Source: Haliscomenobacter sp.
Lineage (GTDB): Bacteria; Bacteroidota; Bacteroidia; Chitinophagales; Saprospiraceae
Reading direction: 5' to 3'
Length of the DNA stretch: 64,000 nt
NCBI RefSeq assembly: GCF_016718685.1
Contig: NZ_JADKCX010000012.1
Location: 1-64,000, forward strand
In this document: positions 10,471 to 20,058 of the stretch, in pieces
How positions within the stretch are numbered: position 1 is the stretch's first letter
How the letters are laid out: every line of letters starts with the position of its first letter
The notes under the pieces: generated by a model
The model's input: only the letters and a program-made list of their open reading frames with translations
What the model was told of the DNA's origin: nothing
Databases searched by the model: none
Made by a program: the position numbers and the translations under genes

Positions 10471-11992
10471 ATGAAAATGAAATTCATCATCGGGCTTTTA
10501 GGCTTATTGTTTTTTACGGCAGCAAAGGCGGAAATCGTCCCTGCCGGCGATTTTTTATTGCCCAACGGCACACTCAATATCGCGGCGATCGGCTCAAAAC
10601 AGCTCACGCTCAACCTCGCCGGCTGGCACGTTGCGCTGGACCCGGAGCGCGGCCCTGTCTTCAGCACTGACCCGCAGATGCTTGCGGATGCGTGGTCGGC
10701 TTTGGGTATGGGCTTAAACGCGAAAGTTTCTGCTCTGGCGGTGAGCGGTACGGACATTTATGTGGGGGGCAGTTTTAAGGGTACAGGTGCGGGTGGATCG
10801 GCAGTGCCAGGATTGAACTGTATCGCCAAATGGAATGGCAGCGCCTGGTCAGGTTTGGGGAGTGGCTTAAACGACGAAGTTAATACCATTGTGGTGAGTG
10901 GTACAAATCTTTATGTTGGAGGCAAATTTACAGGTGTAGGTACAGGTGGAACGGCAGTGACGGGATTGAACTGTATTGCTAAATGGAATGGCAGCGGCTG
11001 GTCGGCTTTGGGTAGTGGTTTAATCTACGTACAAATCCCCAGTTTCGGCAATGTAATGGCTCTGGCGGTGAGCGGTACGGATATTTATGTGGGGGGCAGT
11101 TTTACTGGTGTAGGTGCAGGCGGAACAGCAGTGCCAGGATTGAACACATTGCCAAATGGAATGGTGTCGCTTGGTCGGCTTTGGGTAGTGGTTTAAACCA
11201 GTTTGTCAATGCTCTGGCGGTGAGCGGTACGGATATTTATGCTGGGGCCAGTTCACGGGTGTGGGTTCGGGCGGAACGCCAGTATCGGGATTGAACTATG
11301 TTACTAAATGGAATGGTACCTCTTGGTCGGCTTTAGGTAGCGGCTTAAACTATGGAGTCGGTGCTCTGGCGGTGAGCGGTACGGACCTTTATGTAGGAGG
11401 CTGGTTTTCGGGTGTAGGTGCAGGTGGAACAGCTGTATCGGGATTGTACCATGTTGCTAAATGGAATGGTACAGCGTGGTCGGCTTTGGGTGGCAGCATA
11501 TCCCTCAATGGAGTCAGGGCGCTTGCCGTAAGCGGTACAGAGGTATATGTTGGCGGTGATATTTCCGGACTGGCGATTTTAGGTATAGCTAAATGGAATG
11601 GTTCTACCTGGTCGGGTTTAGACGGAGGGCTTAATACCACTGTCTTTTCTATTGCAGTCAGTGGTACAAATATTTACGCTGGGGGTAATTTTACGAATGT
11701 TTCCACCACTGCGACGCCAGTGCCGGGGTTGAACTATGTCGCCAAATTTACTTCAGCTGAAAACAAAAGCGCAATAAGTTGCAAAAACGTTGTGGTTAAA
11801 TTAATATCAATCAGTGGCAAAACCGCTACTTTGGAGGTTTATGCTCCAAAAGGAGCCGCTATTTCACCAAGTTTGTATACCATTAAGAATGCCAAGGTTA
11901 AATCAGCCCCCATCGCTGGTGGTGCTGTAGCAAATACCAAGACCTGGATTCTTGAAATTATCGATACCACTGTGAAGCCTCCATTAAAGTAA
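10471..11992 (+). CDS. Secreted repeat protein with VGGSFTGVG/WNGSxWSALG propeller repeats (one frameshift)
   Basis: A signal peptide (KFIIGLLGLLFFTAAKAE) precedes about seven to eight repeats of 50-odd residues, each with the pattern ALAVSGTDIYVGGSF, then GTAVPGLN, then IAKWNGSxWSALGSGL. Such repeats are expected to form blades of a beta propeller; similar repeats occur in exported bacterial proteins and in fungal Rax2-like proteins. The C-terminal 90 residues form a different domain (NVVVKLISISGKTATLEVYAP) without a recognisable type IX sorting motif. A one-base shift at about 11150-11260 splits the gene. DNA of the repeats is itself repetitive, so slippage or assembly error is plausible. 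Binding target unknown. The gene sits between two copies of a kinase 3' end (10244-10404 and 12160-12325). Confidence 0.7.
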
Positions 11993-12072
11993 TTATTGCC
12001 CAGAAATACTCAAGTTGAATTGATGATTTCTGAATGAAGGATAGCAGCCATTTTTGGTAGCATCCTTAGTCT

Positions 12073-12101
12073 CTGCCGAGTCTCCCTAAGGGACTCGGCA
12101 G
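12073..12101. repeat. Perfect 10-bp stem hairpin after the propeller gene
   Basis: CTGCCGAGTC and GACTCGGCAG pair perfectly around a 9-base loop. It lies 80 bases after the propeller gene. No T tract follows, so it is not a clear intrinsic terminator, but it could stabilise the 3' end of the transcript. Confidence 0.5.
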
Positions 12102-12159
12102 TACATCATTCCCATCACTCCGTCATCGCCGCGTTCTCTTCTTTTACTTCTTACGCTTT

Positions 12160-12330
12160 TTCCGGCAGCGCTCGGAAAGTTACCGTCGGAGTTGTTGGGG
12201 GCGTGATTTTGGATGATGCTGGCTTGTATCGGGCGTTTTACCCTTTTACCTCATTTTGACGGAAATGCTACATGGTTGACGGAAAATGTCACTTGCAGTG
12301 AGGGCATTTTTGTGCCAGTTCTCGCTGCTG
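12160..12330 (+). repeat. Duplicated 3' end of the hybrid kinase gene
   Basis: About 165 bases closely resemble 10244-10404, covering the last 14 or so codons of the AraC domain, the stop, and about 110 bases of downstream sequence. In this copy the coding end reads KLPSELLGA followed by TGA, which shows how the kinase gene at 7508 should end. The rest of a second kinase gene is absent. The two copies bracket the propeller gene in direct orientation. Confidence 0.75.
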
Positions 12331-12419
12331 ATGCAGTGTAAAGATTTCAAAAAGCAAGAGAGCCAAGGAGGACGCCGAAAATCCTGTAAAGAGTAGGCAG
12401 TTTATTTATTTTCTGCATC

Positions 12420-13546
12420 ATGAAAACTTTTAGCATTATTTTTCGACTTTTCAAAAATAGGGGACATTTGGTTCCACAACTAATACTTCTCCTAATTCTT
12501 TGTATCACCACATCCATGGTTGCACAAGATAGCAGTCGAGCTGCTGTAGTCATTTATTATGGAGAAAATTACAGTGAGGGGAGCAAAGAATTGACCGTGG
12601 GGTCTTACGCAGGAATCAAAGATTTTACCAATGACGCAATCAGCTCCATAAAAGTAAAGAATGGATATAAGGTAACCCTTTTCCAAAATGGACTAAATGT
12701 CGACCCTAAACTTCTTTAACGGCTGATAAGCCTTCCTTAGGGAATTTCAATGATCAAATATCAAATATTCTTGTTGAAGCAGTTCCAACAGTGGCTGTGA
12801 CAGAGAAAACCATTACGCTTCAAAGCGCCGCAAACAACGAGTTTCTCTGCGCTACAGACGGACTTAGAAACAATGAGTGGCTCTATTGCAAAAAAGGTAC
12901 CCCGGTGACATTCGTCGTGGAGGGTCCGTTGAATAACTGTGCCCTCAGGGTCAAAGGTGAGGGCCTGTACTTTAGCGAAAAGGGGGGAACAGGGGCGGTG
13001 AAGCTCTTGAGTACAGCAGAAGGAGCGAACTTTAGTCTGGAGAAGCAGGCTAATGGAACCTACGCCATCAAAAGCCTCAAGTACAACCAATACGTCTGGC
13101 TCTCTGGTGAGTCGCCCTACATTACCAAGTCGGGTAACCCTGACAATGCCTCAGGCCAATGGATCATCTCTGGGCTTGAAAGTAACACACTAAAAGCTGG
13201 CGAATCTCTGGTCAAGGAACAAAGACTTACTTCTGCTAATGGTGCCTATTACCTAAGAATACAGCAGGATGACGGTAACTTATGTATTTACAAAACAGCT
13301 GATAATGGTTTTGTATGGGGTTCAATGGTTAATGGTTTTAGCGGCGCTACCATGATTATGCAAACAGACGGTAATCTGGTAGTATATGATGCAAGTAATG
13401 TCGATAAATGGTCGTCTAAAACACATCCTTTTTTCGATTCTAAATTTAATGATACAGCAAATAGTCCAGTTAAAGTAGTATTAGAAGACACAGGTGCATT
13501 GGTACTGTACAATGCTGCAGGCAGCGCAATGTGGTCAAGTAAATAA
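12420..13546 (+). CDS. Secreted crystallin-like/bulb-lectin protein (one frameshift)
   Basis: A signal sequence (LILLLILCITTSMVAQ) is followed by a beta/gamma-crystallin-like segment (VVIYYGENYSEGSKELTVGSY, residues about 40-95), a middle domain with beta-trefoil flavour (LQSAANNEFLCATDG, NGTYAIKSLKYNQYVWLSG), and a C-terminal bulb-type lectin domain. The lectin part has three blades: QQDDGNLCIY, QTDGNLVVY and LEDTGALVLY. The second is an exact QxDxNxVxY mannose-binding motif, the first matches except for cysteine, the third is degenerate. The product is predicted to be exported and to bind glycans. A frameshift near 12715 separates the crystallin part from the rest; both frames join smoothly if one base is added. 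A strong hairpin terminator follows. Confidence 0.75.
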
Positions 13547-13580
13547 ATTGCTCAAAAATTCACTGAATATGAATTTATTC

Positions 13581-13614
13581 GAAATCATCGCAGTTGAATG
13601 GCTGCGGTGATTTC
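13581..13614 (+). terminator. Intrinsic terminator after the lectin gene
   Basis: GAAATCATCGCAG pairs with CTGCGGTGATTTC (one G-T pair) around an 8-base loop and is followed by TTTCTCTT. It stands 35 bases after the lectin stop codon and just before the MITE. Confidence 0.7.
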
Positions 13615-13623
13615 TTTCTCTTA

Positions 13624-13782
13624 GAGCATGTCTAAATATTTTTGTTTTAAGCGAAAATGAGGCCGATTTGGGGTGAATGAGGCACGAAAAGCGGAGTGTA
13701 GCAGCGCTACATAAGCATTTTCGGAACGAAATTCACCCTCAATCGGGCCACTTGCAGCAAAACAAAAATTTTAGACATGCTC
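13624..13782. mobile_element. MITE, 159 bp, imperfect palindrome with TTA duplications
   Basis: The element begins GAGCATGTCTAAA and ends with its exact inverse. The inverted repeat continues imperfectly inward through TTTTTGTTTT, the GGCCGATT/GGGTGAAT region and a central GTAGCGCTGC-like palindrome, so the whole element can fold into one long hairpin. TTA flanks it on both sides (13621-13623 and 13783-13785), consistent with a 3-bp target duplication of TNA type. It has no coding capacity and would need a transposase in trans. It ends 23 bases before the start of the coiled-coil gene. Confidence 0.75.
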
Positions 13783-13805
13783 TTAATGCAAATAACACCG
13801 TTGCC

Positions 13806-16801
13806 ATGAGAATCCTTAAAGTTTTGCCCGTTTCAAGAGCGGTGTTGACCACCATTCTCCTCTTTTGCCTGTTCAGTACTGCCACCCAGGCCCAAACCAG
13901 CAACGTCTGCACCGATGATGACTGTTCGCCCGCCATCTTTTCGATCAAGCTGGACGCCCCCCTTGCAACCCAACCCCGCGGGTGTTTATACGGCCCAAAG
14001 AACCCAGGAGTTTAAAACAGCCTACCTCAGCCTGAAACAGATTAAAAAAGGGTATGCCCAAAATCCGAATTGGCAAAGTAAAAATGAGGGCGGGCTGCTC
14101 GTTGGTCAGGGTTGCCTGCGGCAATACCAACTGGAATGCAGTTTGGTCTACGAATATGAGCAAAACCCCGATTTTAAAAAATTCATTGCTCAAAATGAAC
14201 CTGATCTGGAGGCCTTTAAAGAAAATGGATTTGAAAGCAGCCGCCGGGCCTTGAACCTCCTCCGGCGCATGGAAAACAATTGCCCGGATCAAGTCAAAAA
14301 AGCCGAAAAAACATCGGGTTCAGCCCTGCAAAATTTAGAAGATGTATACACGAAGATAGGCCGTGCCCTGGGCTACTTTGATGAAAACAACAAAGTAATC
14401 AAACCTTTCAAAAGTGAAGAAAAAAAGGCCCTGAGTAATTCCCGGCTAAAACACCAGCCACCACGGCAGAGTTAACACACCAGCCAACACGGCAGCACCT
14501 AAAACACCAGATAATCCAACAAACACCCTGCCACCGCCGCCAGAACACCAGCCAATACCGCCGACAACACTGAGCCCAAACTGAGCAAAAAGAACAAATC
14601 GCACAACTGAAAGACAAGGTAACTAAGCTACCGATTGGCCAGCCGATGAAGGACAAACTTGCCGGAATAGCAGGAGGGCTAAAGGATGCCCGCCCAAAGT
14701 TGGGTCTGCTGGGTACTTTGTTGGGTGGTTTATTGAAATCCAAGCTGGCTGCATTTTTGCCAGGGCCATTGGGTCTCCTTGCCAAGATAAAAGCAGGGCT
14801 GGGCATACTCAAGGCCTTGAACATTTTCAAGCCTAAAAAACCTAAACCCGAATTAGCCGCTAAAATTGACAACCTGAATAAAAAAGGGGATGACCTGGCT
14901 AAAAAAGCGCAGGAAGCCGTCGATAAAGCCAACCAACTCCAGAAAACCCTCAACCAGTTGAGCGATAAAACGGCCGACCTGCAAAAAGAAATCGAGCAGC
15001 GCGAAGCCAAAATCGCGGAAATGGACCAAACGCTGGCCGATTTGGACAAAAAGAAAGCCGAACTGGCCGCCGAACTGGAAGACAATCCCCGCAGGCAATT
15101 AGAAGAAATTAAACCCCAGGTAGATAACCTGACCCAACAATCGGAAGACCTGGCCCAAAAAGCCGAAGCCGAAAAACAGGACAAGGACAAGCTGCTCGAT
15201 CAGGTAGAAGAAGAGGTATCCAGCAAAAGGATCAATTGGAAACCGATTTGCAAAAACAGGAAACTGAACTCCAAAACATTGCCAAAGAAAGCGAGCAATT
15301 GCAAGAAGAAGCTCAGGCTACCAATGCCGAAGTAGAAGCCGTCAAAGAAGAGGAAGCCAACGAGGAAGCTGTGGAGGAATTGAAGGAAAAAATTGACGCA
15401 CTGCCCGCAGAAGAGAAATACCAGGAGGAAATCAAGCTGTGTGAAAACGACCTGGCCATTTTGTTGAAAAAAATCAAAGGGCTGGATGAAACCCAGCAGA
15501 AAGCCAAAAAGAAAGTAGGGGACATCCTGGCCTTTCCCGACAAACTCATGGAGAAAGTCTCTAACCTGAAAATTGTCCAAAACACCCTCAAACTCGGCAA
15601 AAAAGGCATTCCGCTGGCCGACAAGGCCCTCAAAAAAGTGGATGAGCTCCTCAATAAAAGTACCGCCATTGGTTCCATTGTCGAGGTGATCACGGGCAAA
15701 AAATCCAGATTACAGGAAAAAATCGAAGGCTTCGATCAAAAACTGGGCAAAATTCAGGAGACCTTCAATGCCAAAACGGCCAATTTGGACAATTTGAAAG
15801 CGGAATTATTCAAACTCGTCGCTGAAAAAACGGGCCTGAAAGGAAAACTGGGTCAGAAGGTGGACGATGTTAAAAAAGTAAAGGCCGCAGTGGAGGACTT
15901 CATCACGCGGCACGACATTTTTGACAAAAAAGTGAAGTGCCCCGACAAAGCGGAACTGGAAACAAAAGTGGAAGACTTGAACAAAGAGCAAGCAACCATT
16001 GAGCCCGAAGCCCAGCAGTTGGAACAGGAATTGAAAGAAGTGGCCCAACAAGAAGAAAAACAGGAGCTGGAAACCAAAGAAGTAGAACAGGAAATTGAGG
16101 AAACCACCCAAAAAGTAGAAGAACTAAAAGAGGAGGAAAAAGCCATCAAGGAAGAGTTTGGCAAGGATGTGACCCTCCAGCCTGTCCAATTGGAAGAATG
16201 GGCGGAAAGTTTTGAAGTAAAAAAGGCCCTACTGGGAAGCCGTTTTTCATCCCGATGACGAAGTGGTGAAGGCTACAAAGGCCGCTACTTTGAAGTCAAG
16301 CTGAAGGATGCAGACAAAAACGTCAAGTTGCAATTTGCCCCAGGGGAATATTTTATGGACAAAAGTGCTTTTCGCAAAAACTATGGCACCACCATTGGCG
16401 CCTTTGTCAAGGAGGCCCTGCATAACCTGAAAAAGGCAGATGAATCCAAGGTCATCGTTTTCATCCAGGGCAGTGCCGACATTACCGGAGACAAGACCTT
16501 CACTGGCAAACTGGACGATCGCTTCCCCTTCCAAAAAATCAGCGTCTTGCCTCAAAAGAATGAACCGGAGCGATTCTCAGGCCAGGCAGTGGAAAAAGAA
16601 ACCCCCATGCAAAATTTCAAAAACAATCACCTTCCCAACCTCCGAGCCCAGTACCTGAAAGAAATGATTTCCGTGTATTCCAAAAAAATTGACCCCGTCC
16701 TTTTGGATGGAGTGGTTAAAAAGTACGTGTCCAAGGAAGAAAGAAATGCGGTGATTTATTTGTTTTTTCCGGAAGATCTCTTGTCTGGAGATCGGAAATG
16801 A
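13806..16801 (+). CDS. Large secreted coiled-coil protein, several frameshifts
   Basis: The start at 13806 gives a signal peptide (LTTILLFCLFSTATQAQ). Then come a helical region with cysteines (13950-14430), a proline/threonine-rich linker made of degenerate CCAGCCA-type repeats (14440-14580), a glycine/leucine-rich hydrophobic patch (GLLGTLLGGLLKSK), and about 480 residues of Lys/Glu/Gln-rich heptads (14830-16160) predicted to form long coiled coils. The C-terminal 170 residues are globular (VIVFIQGSADITGDKTF), and end at 16801. Frameshifts lie near 13970, 14450-14590, 15225 and 16245. An intact protein would be about 1000 residues, exported, and probably fibrous or surface-associated. No family is recognised for the ends. 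Confidence 0.65.
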
Positions 16802-17079
16802 CCGCCGGATAGTCGAAGAACGAGTGGCGAATGATCGCCAGGGTGTGGCGTGATTAATTCTACATTGTTAAACTCAAGTAAAAAATCAAGATGTTCATTG
16901 GCTAATGAAACACCATATTTTTCTATGCATTTTTCAGCATACTCCAACAATATTTCGTTGCTTACAAGGAGCGTAACGCTGATAAAGTAATCCCTCGAAT
17001 ATCCACCAGTATTTGTGCTTGGTAATAACGGCACCAGAAACACATTGGTATCCAGCACGATGCGTAGATCATTGGCCAT
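16756..17079 (-). pseudogene. PIN-domain toxin, C-terminally truncated
   Basis: The N-terminus LRIVLDTNVFLVPLLPS carries the first conserved aspartate of PIN-domain ribonucleases (putative toxin PIN family, COG1569-like), and LLVSNEILLEYAEKCIEKYG holds the conserved glutamate region. The second half of the domain, which supplies the remaining acidic metal ligands (usually DPDDNKF-like and THD-like), is missing: after FLLEFNNVELITP the frame becomes unrelated sequence overlapping the end of the coiled-coil gene. At 107 residues it is shorter than the usual 130-150. A toxin of this kind would cleave RNA. Its start overlaps the antitoxin stop by 11 bases, the normal operon layout. Probably inactive, either by deletion or by a frameshift near 16850. 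Confidence 0.65.
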
Positions 17080-17292
17080 CCTCTTCCAGCCATTTGTCTA
17101 AGTCTTCGTCGCTGATTTCCAGGCCTTCGGCGGAAGCAGATACTTTTCCACAAAGCGATGTGCGAAAAAACGGGCCAAGATGTTTTTCAGCTCAATCATT
17201 TCTGCTTCACTTGGCTTGAAGGAGTAGACTTTGAGTAATTCCAGCTGCAGAGGGCTCAATTTAGTGCTTATTTCCGTCATGGTTATTGGCAT
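17069..17292 (-). CDS. Antitoxin of the PIN toxin pair (one frameshift)
   Basis: A 74-residue acidic protein starts at 17292 (or at the second Met, 17280): TEISTKLSPLQLELLKVYSF, followed by LKNILARFFAHR and, after a one-base shift near 17150, GLEISDEDLDKWLEEDGQ. Small acidic proteins with a C-terminal toxin-binding tail directly upstream of PIN toxins act as antitoxins and autorepressors. The stop overlaps the toxin start. The family is inferred from position and composition rather than from a clear DNA-binding motif. Confidence 0.6.
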
Positions 17293-17348
17293 TTTAAGGC
17301 CTAAATTTCATAAATGTCCAGCAGGTCAAGATGATGGATGTGACTACC

Positions 17349-18530
17349 CTAGTGGTAAATAATTTTTAGGTAATCAAGTTTTGCAGGGATTGTGTCTGCG
17401 TTTTTAGGGGTTCCATCATTTAATGTCCAGCCTTGAAAAGCTGCAATACCAACATAAGCCACTTTGAAATTAATTCTCGTTGAATCTGGAGCTTTGTGCC
17501 ATAAATTCCATTCTCCTCCAAATTTGGAATCTGAATGAACCCTATTGTTATTTAAAACAATCCTGATTATCATCTTTTTGAACATTTCTTTTGATTCAGT
17601 ACTTAGTTCCGAAAAATGTTTATATGTAAAAAAGACCAATTCACCATTCTCAAATTTTAAAAGTTCAACATTTAAACCCTATATTTCTCTGTTTCTGTTG
17701 GAGTGAATAGAAAACTCTGTCTGATGCAGGTTGCAAGGTTGTGATTTTCATCAAGGAGGAATAAGCCTATTTGTTGGCTATATCCTTGATTTGGAGCGAA
17801 GTCGCATATTTTCAAAACAATTTCAAAATTATTGTTCTCTACTTTATGGATAAGTAAATTGGTAATCTTGCGCTCTTCCCCCGGCTTGATCCAATTGTCT
17901 CCAGGAAGTGTCCAGAGTGTAAAAAAGCCACTATCGATGGACGGCTGGCGCTTGAGGCTATTCATAGTGGGGTAAAGATTTTCACCCATTTGCTTTGAGG
18001 TAACTTAATCAGCGCTATTAAAGTCTTCCGTAAAATTTTCAGGTTTTGATTGGAATGGTTGAGCAAGGAGAAATTAGGCCGATGATTGGCAAAATAAGCC
18101 ATAGGTAAAGCAGTTTTTTGCGTTTTCTTTTATCCTCTTTGGGTACTTCCCTTTGGTCTAGTGATTGGTTTTGAGTACTATTTTTTGCCCGACTAAGTTG
18201 CTGGCTTTCAAGATCCATAAATTTCCACCAGGTCAGAGAAGCTTCCGTTTCTGGTTTCTTTTCCCCGAGTACAAATTGAGCTAATGTTTCCAGAGTATAT
18301 GGAGATGGAAGGCGGGCATCATCTTCTGTTAGTTTTTTAAAGGCATTTCTAAGGGTTCTTTCATTGATGTCACGATCAGTTTGCAGTTTAATCAAGTTTA
18401 CGATATTTTTTGCATCACCTTGGCTGAGCGTACTCGAGAATGGAAGGTCTTTTTTGGCACATGTCCAGACTTTTTCGATCAGCAATTTATAGTACTCAAA
18501 TTCAGTTTTCGATTCATCTGGTTTAATCAT
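17349..18530 (-). CDS. Membrane-anchored protein with concanavalin-like (DUF1349-type) domain, two frameshifts
   Basis: The gene starts at 18530. Residues 1-140 form a soluble helical region (VNLIKLQTDRDINERTLRNA) followed by a Lys/Arg-rich stop-transfer and one membrane helix (LLYLWLILPIIGLISP). After a shift near 18050 comes an extracytoplasmic beta-sandwich with features I associate with DUF1349/LamG-like domains: FTLWTLPGDNWIKPGEE, NFEIVLKICDFAPNQGYSQQ, IGLFLLDENHNLATCIRQSF. A second shift near 17670 leads to the end at 17349 (YVGIAAFQGWTLNDG). The arrangement, cytosolic N-domain, TM, sugar-binding-like sandwich, suggests a sensor or anchored binding protein. The three pieces are joined by inference. 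Confidence 0.5.
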
Positions 18531-18746
18531 AAAGTATTGATTTTAAGCAGCAAACCAGTTTTTCTCTAGTTTTTCCAGGCTTTCCACCCTTTTCCCAACG
18601 ACTTTGGGGAGTTGTTCCTCTCAGGATATTTTTGCCAAAAATGAATTGTTGAGTTGATGTTATTGGGCAATCCATTTTACATCTCACACACGCTCAATTG
18701 TATAAAGTAAAAATAAGCCAATTTTCTGAACCAAAACTTATCAGCC

Positions 18747-20009
18747 ATGAAAATTTTATTATGCGGGGTTATGTACTTGTTTATGGCCCCTTTATTTGCC
18801 CAAAGTACGCTAAGTACTGATTCTTCTTCTGGCTCTAGGAAAAACTGAAAGATACCAAATTTACCTACCCGATGGCTATACCCCAAATAGTAACCAGCGC
18901 TACCCAGTAATTTACTTTCTGCATGGTGCACTTTCTGATCATGAAGGCTATGGATTCATCAAAGACGTTTTGGACAATCTTATCGCAAGCAAAAGAATCA
19001 AGCCAATGATCGTAGTCAAACCCAATGGCACCAAAGGGAATTATGGAGGAGAGGTATGTTTGCCAATCCCCCTTGTTGGGTAAGGTGGAGGATTTTATTG
19101 TCAAAGACTTGGTAGGACACGTAGATCAAAAATACAGAACAGTGTCCAGTCGCAGCTCCAGGGCGGTAATGGGACATTCCATGGGTGCAGATGGAGCTGC
19201 ACGCTACAGCATTCTTTATCCAGATGTATTTTGTGGATTTGCATCACACAGCGGCTCCCTAGACCTCAGCTTTTTGCTCAATTGTTCTTTGCTTTGTCAT
19301 CCGAGAACAAGAACAACAAAAGATTCTGTTCCTATGAGCATACCCCACTAAGATGGTTTTACTGCTGCACTTTAGGGTTGGAGGAGCAGCGTCACAAATT
19401 TGAAGAGCGCTCCTTATTTTGTCGATTTGATAGATTCAAAGGTAAACAAATTGATAGTGTTTTTCAGTAAGTGGTTAGAGACCTTAGTACAGCTAGTATT
19501 TATCCGCAAATCACACCGACAAAACATTGGCATCTTCTTGATTGTGGCCCTACAGGACGAATTGGGCTTTTGTATTTCAACAATGGATTTAGGGACTCTT
19601 TGAAGTCAAACTTGAATTTACCTACCAAAATTATAATGGAGGCCACGGAGATAAATTGCTGGATCGCTTAGCCATTTCTTTGCCTTACCTAGATTCATTA
19701 ATGACAAAGTTAAGTACACCAGTGGTATCCATTTCTGCTTTGCAAGAACAAATGGTGATGAAAGTATACCCCAATCCAGGAAAGGCTAATGTAACCCTGG
19801 AATTGAGTAGCCCCGATCGAACGAAAGTAGATGTTGTGTTGCAAAATACGGCGGGACAGGTATTGAGAGTGCTACACCAAAATTGGTCAGTAACAAATGG
19901 GGAAAACCATTTGTCATTGAATTTAGCCAATTTGGAAGCAGGAGCGTATTGGATTGTAGTCAAGGGTGAAGGTATTTTACTCCCTAGACCTTTACAGATT
20001 GTAAGGTGA
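18747..20009 (+). pseudogene. Secreted esterase (esterase D/enterochelin-esterase type) with T9SS sorting domain, frameshifted
   Basis: The start at 18747 gives a signal peptide (LLCGVMYLFMAPLFAQ). After a shift near 18835 the hydrolase domain begins (RYQIYLPDGYTPNSNQRYPV, FLHGALSDHEG), with the nucleophile in GHSMGADGAA (near 19180) and a histidine-bearing NGGHGDKLLDRL (near 19650). The last 90 residues (VYPNPGKANVTLELSS, LSLNLANLEAGAYWIVV, PLQIVR) are a type A type IX secretion C-terminal domain, so the product would cross the outer membrane by T9SS and be released or anchored. Frameshifts also occur near 19060, 19330, 19480 and 19600. Substrate unknown; relatives hydrolyse acyl or feruloyl esters. 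Confidence 0.7.
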
Positions 20010-20058
20010 ACAGCAAAATAAGGTGGGAATTCACTTAAATTCAGTCAAGCCAAATTTA

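Noticed and set aside
10471..11992. Direct DNA repeats as a satellite
   Set aside because: The roughly 150-base periodicity is explained by protein repeats of a propeller with conserved blade motifs.
13677..13800. Coding extension upstream of the coiled-coil gene
   Set aside because: The open frame there runs through the MITE; the signal peptide at 13806 sets the start.
14408..15190. 260-residue Ser-rich open frame on the minus strand
   Set aside because: It is antisense to the Lys/Glu-rich coiled-coil gene; its Ser/Leu/Phe bias is the mirror of those codons.
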